Origin: RBG-16-66-20 sp964564865
GTDB lineage: Bacteria > Pseudomonadota > Gammaproteobacteria > Burkholderiales > SG8-39
Length of the DNA stretch: 12,320 nucleotides
NCBI GenBank assembly: GCA_964564865.1
Contig: CAZMDA010000082.1
Coordinates: forward strand, 1-12,320
Direction: 5' to 3'
Shown here piece by piece: positions 1 through 5,047 of the stretch. The position numbers and the translations under genes were made by a program. Within the stretch, counting starts at the first letter, position 1; every line of letters begins with the position of its first letter. Below the pieces are notes generated by a model. The model saw only the letters and a list, made by a program, of their open reading frames with translations. It was not told the origin of the DNA and did no database searches.

Positions 1-26
1 TGAGCCTGCCGGGTCCGACACTGGAT

Positions 27-47
27 CCTCCTCAACCTTTCAGGAGG
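27..47 (+). promoter_or_regulatory. Inverted repeat that can pair with the Shine-Dalgarno of the 28-aa ORF
   Basis: CCTCCT at 27-32 is the exact complement of AGGAGG at 42-47, with a 9-nt loop between them. The right arm is the near-perfect Shine-Dalgarno of the ORF starting at 54, six bases before its ATG. The right arm also lies in a second, competing 10-bp palindrome, GGAGGCCTCC (43-52). Either fold would hide the ribosome site, so translation of the microprotein may be controlled by RNA structure. The pairing is seen directly; the regulatory role is inference and could be incidental. Confidence 0.35.
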
Positions 48-53
48 CCTCCC

Positions 54-140
54 ATGATCGGCGTTTCCGTCCCGCTGGATGTCCTGATCGTCCTTTCGCC
101 CTGGATCGCGCTGGGCGTGTTCTGGCTGATGGACGGCTGA
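54..140 (+). CDS. 28-residue predicted single-pass membrane microprotein
   Basis: This short ORF has an ATG start six bases after AGGAGG (42-47), a very strong ribosome site, and ends in TGA ten bases before the next gene. The peptide begins MIGVSVPLDVL and ends WLMDG. Between lies one hydrophobic stretch rich in Val, Leu, Ile, Trp and Phe, broken by a Ser-Pro pair, long enough for one membrane helix with a short acidic tail. I do not recognise a family; size and character resemble bacterial membrane microproteins that modulate a larger membrane partner, as KdpF does, but the sequence does not match KdpF. The upstream gene that might be its partner lies outside the window. The case for a real gene rests on the ribosome site and the hydrophobic composition. 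Confidence 0.5.
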   Translation: MIGVSVPLDVLIVLSPWIALGVFWLMDG

Positions 141-150
141 GGGCCGTGCC

Positions 151-414
151 GTGGGGGCGGGACTGGAGGCGGCGCTCACCGGCCACGCCCGGGCGCGCAT
201 GCGCCAGCGGGGCATCCGGGCCGAGGCGCTGGAGGCGCTGCTGGAGTTCGGGCGCGTGCGGCACCTGAATTCGCGCGGGCGTTCCATCGTGTACCTGGAC
301 AAGGCGGCGCGGGCTTGGGTGGGTGAGGTCGGGGGGAGGGCGTACGCGATCCTGGGACGGGATGGGAAGGTGATCACGGTGGGGCACAGGTATCGGAAGA
401 TCTCGCGCTCCTGA
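151..414 (+). CDS. DUF4258-like small protein
   Basis: An 87-residue basic protein starting at GTG. Residues 9-22 (LTGHARARMRQRGI) and 73-83 (KVITVGHRYRK) match the layout of DUF4258 proteins: an N-terminal His followed by Arg/Met-rich turns and an R-G-I motif, a central strand region, and a C-terminal V-I-T-V strand ending in basic residues. The fold of these short proteins resembles RelE-like or BrnT-like RNA-binding toxins, but function is not established for this family, and no convincing antitoxin is adjacent. The start is uncertain; an internal ATG (199) would remove the conserved His. It follows the 28-aa ORF by ten bases and could be cotranscribed. Composition is high-GC like the host, unlike the block that follows. 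Confidence 0.65.
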   Translation: MGAGLEAALTGHARARMRQRGIRAEALEALLEFGRVRHLNSRGRSIVYLDKAARAWVGEVGGRAYAILGRDGKVITVGHRYRKISRS

Positions 415-467
415 GCAGCGTAGCCGTCGCGCGGAATGGCTCCTCAACGCGGCCGCGGAGGATGCTG

Positions 468-496
468 TTCGCATTCGCCCGCGGCTGATACATTCT
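468..496 (+). promoter_or_regulatory. Weak candidate sigma-70-type promoter for the MazG/helicase pair
   Basis: TTCGCA (468-473) and CATTCT (491-496), 17 bases apart, or the extended-type TGATACATT (486-494), are the best matches to -35/-10 elements in the 109-base gap before the MazG-like gene. Neither is close to consensus. The gap is otherwise featureless and contains no good LexA box. A promoter must lie hereabouts if the pair is a self-contained cassette; the exact position is a guess. Confidence 0.25.
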
Positions 497-523
497 CCAA
501 ATGGAACGAGCCATCGGGGGTAT

Positions 524-883
524 ATGAGCACAGCGAACGCAGATATAGCCGATGTGCTGAGTCGCATTCGAAAGTTCCGCGATGAGCGGGATTGGATGCA
601 GTTTCACGATCCGAAGAACCTGGCGGTGTCGATCTCGATAGAGGCCGCAGAGCTACTCGAGCATTTCCAGTGGAAGGACGTGGATGGTGCAGCAAAGCAT
701 GTGGTGGAGCACAGGGACGAGATTGCAGACGAAATTGCAGATGTGGCGATGTATCTCTTCGAGCTAGCTGACAATCTGGGAATTGACCTCAAAAGCGCCA
801 TGCTGGCGAAGTTGCAGAAGAACGAGGAGAAGTATCCGGTAGAGAAAGCTCGCGGAGTATCAACCAAGTACACCAAGCTATAG
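524..883 (+). CDS. MazG-like nucleotide pyrophosphohydrolase (RS21-C6/dCTPase type)
   Basis: This 119-residue all-alpha enzyme should hydrolyse (d)NTPs to the monophosphate and pyrophosphate. The MazG metal-binding signature is intact: E40-x-x-E43 in the helix S-I-E-A-A-E-L-L-E, then E70-x-x-D73 in D-E-I-A-D-V-A. The nearby F-x-W (F48, W50), the F27-H-D-P-K-N-L segment and the final K-Y-P-V-E-K-A-R-G segment are typical of the single-domain RS21-C6/DCTPP1-like branch rather than of two-domain MazG proteins. ATG at 524 follows a G-rich ribosome site (GGGGG near 515). Its stop lies four bases before the start of the large helicase fusion, so the two are very likely cotranscribed and translationally coupled. 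Base composition is lower in GC than flanking genes. A housekeeping nucleotide-cleaning role is possible, but the linkage suggests nucleotide depletion or signalling within a defence cassette. Confidence 0.9.
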   Translation: MSTANADIADVLSRIRKFRDERDWMQFHDPKNLAVSISIEAAELLEHFQWKDVDGAAKHVVEHRDEIADEIADVAMYLFELADNLGIDLKSAMLAKLQKNEEKYPVEKARGVSTKYTKL

Positions 884-887
884 GCTG

Positions 888-3317
888 ATGCGCCTCTACG
901 AAGGTTCAATTAAGAAGTTCCGGAACGATGTGGTCTACAGTCAGCTTGCAGACAAGCTGGCAGGAGCTTTTAAGGACTACTACCATCGTGCTGCCGCTAA
1001 AGGGGAGGTTGGCGCGTGGCAGCAGTCATTCAACTTTCTGAAGAACTCCTTCGAAGTTGCGGGCTTGGACGAGAACCAGATCATCATCGAGTACGAACTT
1101 CCATACTCGTCGCGCAGAATTGATGCGTTGGTCTTTGGCCAAAGCCGGGAAGGCGATGATGGTGTGGTACTGATCGAATTGAAGCAGTGGTCGAATGACG
1201 GCGTCGAGGACGCAGAAGCTGAGGGTAACGTCAAAGTCAGGTTTGCATCTGGCGTTCGGGAAGTGGCACATCCCTCGTGGCAGGTTCAGGGTTACCACTA
1301 CGATCTCCAGGATTTTCTGCATGTGTTCCACGACAGACCGACGCCAGAACTCAGTTCCTGCGCCTACTGCCACAACTACGCCCGGCTCAAGGAACCGCGA
1401 ACTCTCTTTGCCGAGAAGTTCCAGAAAGGCCTGGATCGGTTCCCCGTCTTCGCTAAGGAGGATGTCGAGGCACTCGGGATGTACCTCCAGAAGCGCTTGG
1501 CGGGAGGATCTGGTGCCGAGATATTCGGCCGCTTTGTCCGAAGCACGGTAAGGCCGTCGAAGAAGTTACTCGCCCATACCGGCGAAATGATCAACGAGAG
1601 GCAGATCTTCACCCTGATTGATGACCAGATTGCCGCCTATAACGCAATCATGCATCGGGCCAAGGACTTGGCGCGAGCGCAAAGGAAGTCGGTAGTGATT
1701 GTTAAGGGAGGGCCAGGAACCGGAAAGTCTGTAATTGCCCTTGAGGTGATGGGAGAGCTGCTTCGGCAGGGACGATCGGTAATGCATGCCACGGGGTCGT
1801 CTGCGTTCACCAACACTCTTCGAAAGATCGTTGGTAGCCGGGCAAGGGCGCTTTTCAAGTTTTTCAACAGTTTCATAGGGGCCGAAGCGAATGCATTTGA
1901 CGTCTTGATTGCGGATGAGGCGCACCGCATTCGCGAGACCAGCAACAACATGTATACGCGCCGGGATAAGAAGTCGAAGGTGCCGCAGATCGACGAACTA
2001 TTGAATGTCGCGCGCCTCTCGGTCTTCTTTATCGACGAGAAGCAGATCGTCCGGCCAAATGAGATCGGTAGCGTGGAGCAGATTCGGCAAGCGGCGACAA
2101 AGGCGGGTGTGGATCAGAACGATCTGTCAGAGTTCGAGCTTCAAACCCAGTTTCGATGCTCGGGATCCGACGCCTATCTTCAATGGCTCGACAACGCGCT
2201 TGGCATCCGGCCCTCCGAGTTCCCTAGGTTCGATTCTCGGATGGAGTTCCGAGTTTTCGATGATCCTGCTTCGATGATGCGGGAGGTGAGGGCCAGGAAC
2301 GCCGAACGCAAGAACTCGGCACGTATTGCGGCGGGCTTCTGTTGGAAGTGGAGTAAACCTCGCCCTGATGGAAGTCTAGTGAACGATGTCGTAATTGGCG
2401 ATTTTCAGATGCCGTGGGAGAGGAAGGACGCCTTCTGGAAGTGGGCGACGGACGACTCCGGGATGGAGCAAGTCGGTACCGTGTATACGGCCCAAGGGTT
2501 CGAGTTCGACTACATGGCGGTTATCTTCGGGAATGATTTTGTCTACGACCTTGCTTCAAGTACGTGGCGGGCCGTTCCCGAGAGGTCGCACGATACCCAA
2601 GTGAAGCGCAAGAATCCGAAGCTTAGTGAGCATCTGGCGAGTGTTTACAGGGTGCTCCTATCGCGTGCGCACAAGGGCGTGTACGTGTACTTCATGGATA
2701 AGGGCACCGAGGCCTACTTCAAGGAGCAACTGGCTAGTCCTACGCCGTTCGAGGCACCGCGAGCTGAGTCGAATGAGGAGGGGCTTGTTGCACCTTACGA
2801 ATTGCCGGCAGGAAGTGGAGCTCAATCCCGCTCTGTGGTTCCAATAGAGGATGCGCGCGCGAGAAGCGGCAGATTTGTGACGCATCTTCCACTGTACTCA
2901 CTGAAAGCAGCGGCAGGCTACTTTGGCGCTGGCGAAGAAGTCGAACCAGAGGGATGGATTGATGCTTCTGATATCGGGCACTTGGATGAAGACCTCTTCG
3001 TTGCACGTGCTATTGGCTGTTCAATGGAACCACTGATCCGCAGTGGCGACCTTTGTGTTTTTCGTGCAAAGCCGAAAGGAAGCCGGCAAGGAAGAATCGT
3101 GCTGGTTCAGTATCGAGGGCCGTCAGATCCTGAAACTGGTGGCGCATTCACGGTGAAGCGGTACCGGTCGACGAAGGCGCTTGCAGGCGAAGATGAATGG
3201 CGGCACGAGGAGATTGTGCTCGAGCCTTTGAATGGCGACTATCAGCCCATTGTACTGAGGGCGGATGCAGAAGGCGCCGTTCAGCTTGTCGCAGAGTTTG
3301 TGCGAGTATTGAAATGA
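888..3317 (+). CDS. PD-(D/E)XK-like nuclease / Schlafen-group-3 (DUF2075) helicase / S24 peptidase fusion
   Basis: An 809-residue, three-part protein. Residues about 60-100 contain R77-I-D79 followed by V-L-I-E97-L-K99, the arrangement of a PD-(D/E)XK nuclease core. Residues 265-605 are a superfamily 1 helicase of the DUF2075 family (PF09848, Schlafen group 3): Walker A GGPGTGKS (274-281), Walker B V-L-I-A-D343-E344-A-H, a second F-F-I-D-E-K-Q strand (380-386), Q-T-Q-F-R-C (419-424), T-V-Y-T-A-Q-G-F-E (531-539) and L-L-S-R-A-H (590-595). Residues about 665-809 are a LexA/UmuD-like S24 domain: S712 in GCSMEPLIRSGD and K757 in F-T-V-K-R-Y-R form the catalytic pair, and A676-G677 lies about 35 residues before the Ser, where LexA, UmuD and CI are cut. 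It is expected to be a cytoplasmic, DNA/RNA-acting enzyme. It starts four bases after the MazG gene. The domains are well supported; the defence role is inferred. Confidence 0.88.
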   Translation: MRLYEGSIKKFRNDVVYSQLADKLAGAFKDYYHRAAAKGEVGAWQQSFNFLKNSFEVAGLDENQIIIEYELPYSSRRIDALVFGQSREGDDGVVLIELKQWSNDGVEDAEAEGNVKVRFASGVREVAHPSWQVQGYHYDLQDFLHVFHDRPTPELSSCAYCHNYARLKEPRTLFAEKFQKGLDRFPVFAKEDVEALGMYLQKRLAGGSGAEIFGRFVRSTVRPSKKLLAHTGEMINERQIFTLIDDQIAAYNAIMHRAKDLARAQRKSVVIVKGGPGTGKSVIALEVMGELLRQGRSVMHATGSSAFTNTLRKIVGSRARALFKFFNSFIGAEANAFDVLIADEAHRIRETSNNMYTRRDKKSKVPQIDELLNVARLSVFFIDEKQIVRPNEIGSVEQIRQAATKAGVDQNDLSEFELQTQFRCSGSDAYLQWLDNALGIRPSEFPRFDSRMEFRVFDDPASMMREVRARNAERKNSARIAAGFCWKWSKPRPDGSLVNDVVIGDFQMPWERKDAFWKWATDDSGMEQVGTVYTAQGFEFDYMAVIFGNDFVYDLASSTWRAVPERSHDTQVKRKNPKLSEHLASVYRVLLSRAHKGVYVYFMDKGTEAYFKEQLASPTPFEAPRAESNEEGLVAPYELPAGSGAQSRSVVPIEDARARSGRFVTHLPLYSLKAAAGYFGAGEEVEPEGWIDASDIGHLDEDLFVARAIGCSMEPLIRSGDLCVFRAKPKGSRQGRIVLVQYRGPSDPETGGAFTVKRYRSTKALAGEDEWRHEEIVLEPLNGDYQPIVLRADAEGAVQLVAEFVRVLK

Positions 3318-3410
3318 GTTGGATGGAAAGTCCGCGCATCTGGTTCAGTTGAGGTGCTGCAAGCCGCTATTCATCTAGGGGATGCGAAGGCGTGGCGCTG
3401 GCAGTGGCCG

Positions 3411-3430
3411 ATGTAACCAATCGTGCACAT
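3411..3430. repeat. 20-bp near-palindromic repeat, copy 1 (possible operator)
   Basis: ATGTAACCAATCGTGCACAT matches the copy at 4973-4992 at 17 of 20 positions in the same orientation. It directly abuts the stop codon of the minus-strand nitroreductase gene (3431). The ends ATGT and ACAT are complementary, as in a dyad regulator site, though the centre is less symmetric than in copy 2. Binding by the adjacent XRE protein is inference. Confidence 0.45.
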
Positions 3431-4210
3431 CTAGCCGACCCCAATCCCCTTCCCCCTCACATACCCCCCGAAATCCCCCCGCGTCTCCACCCCATACTGC
3501 TTCACCTTGTCCCCCACCCAATCCCTCCCGCGCCGCGCGCCGTAGGCCCCCAGTTCCCGCTCGACCGCCTCAGTGTCATACCGATCCGTATGCACGGTCG
3601 CCGACAGCGCCAGCCGCGCGCTTAGCGGCTCCCTCGCCTCCGGATAGCCCATCGCCAGCCCCGCCACCGGCACCACCCAGTCCGGCAGCTCGAGCAGCGC
3701 GTCGATCTTCCCGATGTGATCCCGGATCTGGCTGATCGGGCAGGTGCCCAGGCCCGCGAGTTCCGCGGCTGAAACAAAAGCACTGAGCGCGATCGCGGCA
3801 TCCACCGAGGCGTTGAAGAACGCATCGAGGTGCTCGTTCACGAACGCGGCATTGCGCAGCGAGAACAAGCGCCGGAAGCGCCAGCCGTCGGCGCAGAAGA
3901 CGAAGAGCTCGGGCGCGCTGGCGAGCCAGGGCGAGCCGGGCAGCAGCGACGCAATCGCCCGGCGCTTCGCGGGATCGGCGACGCGGATGAGCGTGGCCTG
4001 CTGCAGGTCGCTCTTGGTCGGCGCGGCGAGGGCGGTGGCGCACAGCAGGCGCAGCACGGAATCGGGCACCGGGTCGGGCTTGTAGCGCCGGCACACCGAG
4101 CGGGCGTTCAGGGCGGCGAGCGCATCGAGGTTGGGCAGCGCGGGCGGGTCGAGGCGCTCGCCGAAGCGCTGCGAGATGGCGGCGGCAATGCGGTCCTTGG
4201 CGGTGCTCAT
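3431..4210 (-). CDS. NfsA/FRP-like nitroreductase-family flavin oxidoreductase
   Basis: A 259-residue protein with the marks of the FMN-dependent nitroreductase fold, NfsA/FRP branch, which uses NAD(P)H to reduce nitroaromatics, quinones or flavins as a cytoplasmic homodimer. R37-S-V-C-R-R-Y (37-43) near the N-terminus fits the FMN-phosphate-contacting arginine motif; A-A-P-T-K-S-D-L-Q (62-70) corresponds to the family's S-P-T/S-S-x-x-Q loop; G-L-G-T-C-P-I-S (153-160) and V-A-G-L-A-M-G-Y-P (182-190) are the usual C-terminal motifs. The last 40 residues (R-R-G-R-D-W onward) form the extension typical of NfsA-like members. ATG at 4210 has GGGAG five bases upstream on the minus strand. It is the last gene of a three-gene operon, 14 bases after yjbQ. 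The actual substrate cannot be told from sequence. Confidence 0.88.
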   Translation of the reverse strand: MSTAKDRIAAAISQRFGERLDPPALPNLDALAALNARSVCRRYKPDPVPDSVLRLLCATALAAPTKSDLQQATLIRVADPAKRRAIASLLPGSPWLASAPELFVFCADGWRFRRLFSLRNAAFVNEHLDAFFNASVDAAIALSAFVSAAELAGLGTCPISQIRDHIGKIDALLELPDWVVPVAGLAMGYPEAREPLSARLALSATVHTDRYDTEAVERELGAYGARRGRDWVGDKVKQYGVETRGDFGGYVRGKGIGVG

Positions 4211-4224
4211 GGTCGCTCCCGGTT

Positions 4225-4635
4225 CTATCCCATCACCGTCACCACCACGCTGCGCTCATGCGCCGCGGTGCGGTGCTCGTACAGGTACAGCCCCTGCCAG
4301 GTCCCCAGCATCAGCCGGCCGTCGGACACCGGGATCCCCAGGCTGTTCGAAGTCAGCACCGAGCGCGCATGCGCCGCCATGTCGTCCGGGCCCTCGGTGT
4401 CGTGCACGTAGGCCGGGTCGCCGTCGGGCGCAAGGCGCCGCAACAGCGTCTCCAGGTCCACCCGCACGTCCGGATCGGCGTTCTCGCACAGGATGAGCGA
4501 CGCGCTGGTGTGCTGCAGGAACACGTTGCACAGCCCGGCGCGCACGCCGCTCGCGGCCACCACCCGCGCCACCTGGGCGGTGATGTCCAGGGTGCCGCGG
4601 CCGCGGGTGCGGAACGCGAGGACCTGCTGGTACAC
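4225..4635 (-). CDS. yjbQ: YjbQ family protein (UPF0047)
   Basis: A 136-residue protein that matches YjbQ/UPF0047 along its whole length. Diagnostic motifs are Q41-H-T-S-A-S-L, E51-N, H78-D, D84-D-M-A-A-H89 and G-T-W-Q-G-L-Y-L-Y-E-H-R (111-122). The conserved His and acidic residues form the family's putative metal/phosphate site. Members, including E. coli YjbQ, can substitute weakly for thiamine-phosphate synthase, but the normal role is unknown. I place the start at GTG 4635 (MYQQVLAF), which gives the usual family length of about 139; the frame stays open upstream but there it only shadows the regulator gene and has no family similarity. The start lies five bases after the XRE stop, with no good ribosome site of its own, so translation is probably coupled. 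Confidence 0.9.
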   Translation of the reverse strand: MYQQVLAFRTRGRGTLDITAQVARVVAASGVRAGLCNVFLQHTSASLILCENADPDVRVDLETLLRRLAPDGDPAYVHDTEGPDDMAAHARSVLTSNSLGIPVSDGRLMLGTWQGLYLYEHRTAAHERSVVVTVMG

Positions 4636-4640
4636 GGGCG

Positions 4641-4949
4641 CTAGCCCAGCGCCGCCTGCATCGCCTCCAGCGGCACGGCGACGCCCACCAGCCCGACGCA
4701 CATCAACACGGTGAGGGTCCTGCCCAGATGGCAGCCCGGCTTGCCGGCCTCGAGGTTGAGGACGAAGCGCCGGCTGACGCGGGCGCGGCGCGCGATGTCG
4801 GACTGGGTCAGCCCGCGCGCGCGGCGCGCGGCTTCCACGGCGGCGCCGAGCGCGGCCGGGGAGGGCAGGAAGGCGAGAGCGGGCGCGGCGCCGGGGGCGG
4901 CGGGCGGCGGCGCGGGCACGGACGGGGCGGAAGGGTTCTTGACGGCCAT
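4641..4949 (-). CDS. XRE/HipB-like helix-turn-helix regulator
   Basis: A 102-residue protein whose residues 34-75 form a lambda-repressor-like helix-turn-helix: L-G-A-A-V-E-A-A-R-R-A-R-G-L-T-Q, then S-D-I-A-R-R-A-R-V-S-R-R-F-V-L-N-L-E-A-G-K. The T-Q-x-x-I-A and L-E-x-G-K patterns are those of HipB and related XRE proteins. The first 30 residues are a low-complexity Pro/Ala tail, unusual in HipB. No HipA kinase gene follows; the gene instead leads an operon with yjbQ and a nitroreductase. ATG at 4949 has GGAG seven bases upstream on the minus strand (4957-4960 as CTCC). A 20-bp near-palindrome 23 bases upstream of the ATG is a plausible autoregulatory operator. It is likely a cytoplasmic DNA-binding dimer; the ligand, if any, is unknown. 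Confidence 0.82.
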   Translation of the reverse strand: MAVKNPSAPSVPAPPPAAPGAAPALAFLPSPAALGAAVEAARRARGLTQSDIARRARVSRRFVLNLEAGKPGCHLGRTLTVLMCVGLVGVAVPLEAMQAALG

Positions 4950-4972
4950 GGCGGGGCTCCGGGGCGGGGAAA

Positions 4973-4992
4973 ATGTTACCGATCGTACACAT
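4973..4992. repeat. 20-bp near-palindromic repeat, copy 2 (possible XRE operator)
   Basis: ATGTTACCGATCGTACACAT has complementary ends (ATGT/ACAT) and a perfect central CGATCG. It sits in the divergent promoter region, 23 bases upstream of the XRE start. It differs from copy 1 (3411-3430) at three positions only. The position suits an operator used for autoregulation; no binding data exist in the sequence itself. Confidence 0.5.
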
Positions 4993-5010
4993 TTGCCCGG
5001 GCCCCGGGGA

Positions 5011-5026
5011 CTGGCCGGATATACAG
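5011..5026. promoter_or_regulatory. Candidate LexA (SOS) box upstream of the UvrD-like helicase
   Basis: CTGGCCGGATATACAG is CTG-N10-CAG; read on the minus strand it begins CTGTATAT, identical to the left half of the E. coli LexA consensus, and ends CCAG as the E. coli uvrD operator does. It lies 21 bases upstream of the helicase ATG, where a repressor would block transcription. A TATAGT hexamer at 5036-5041 could be the -10 element, putting the start site at or next to the ATG (5048). The right half-site degeneracy and the high genomic frequency of CTG-N10-CAG keep confidence moderate. Confidence 0.4.
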
Positions 5027-5047
5027 TAGTTGGCCTATAGTGGCGCC

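Larger units (their letters stand above)
415..3430. other. Lower-GC segment, probable acquired cassette
   Basis: Sequence in this block is much less GC-rich than either side: bases 1861-1920 are about 47% G+C by hand count, against about 67% for 9361-9420. Codons with A or T in third position are frequent in the MazG and helicase genes and rare elsewhere in the window. No integrase, transposase or flanking long repeat is visible, so the mode of entry is unknown. The 113 bases after the helicase gene (3318-3430) hold no recognisable gene; their last 20 bases are the repeat described separately. Boundaries are approximate. Confidence 0.65.

Noticed and set aside
485..500. LexA-box-like CTG-N10-CAA before the MazG-like gene
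   Set aside because: The core has a mismatch and neither half resembles TATA-rich LexA sites, so it is not supported despite the attractive link to the S24 domain.
3318..3410. Possible attachment site or RNA gene after the helicase fusion
   Set aside because: No cloverleaf, no strong hairpin and no direct repeat with the left boundary could be found.
3382..3735. Plus-strand Pro/Ser/Arg-rich open frames across the nitroreductase gene
   Set aside because: Low-complexity composition typical of antisense frames; the minus strand encodes a full nitroreductase with a good ribosome site.
4636..4992. Longer N-terminus for YjbQ (up to 255 residues)
   Set aside because: The extra part is Arg/Pro/Ala-rich, overlaps the regulator gene in another frame and exceeds the family length; GTG 4635 gives the normal protein.
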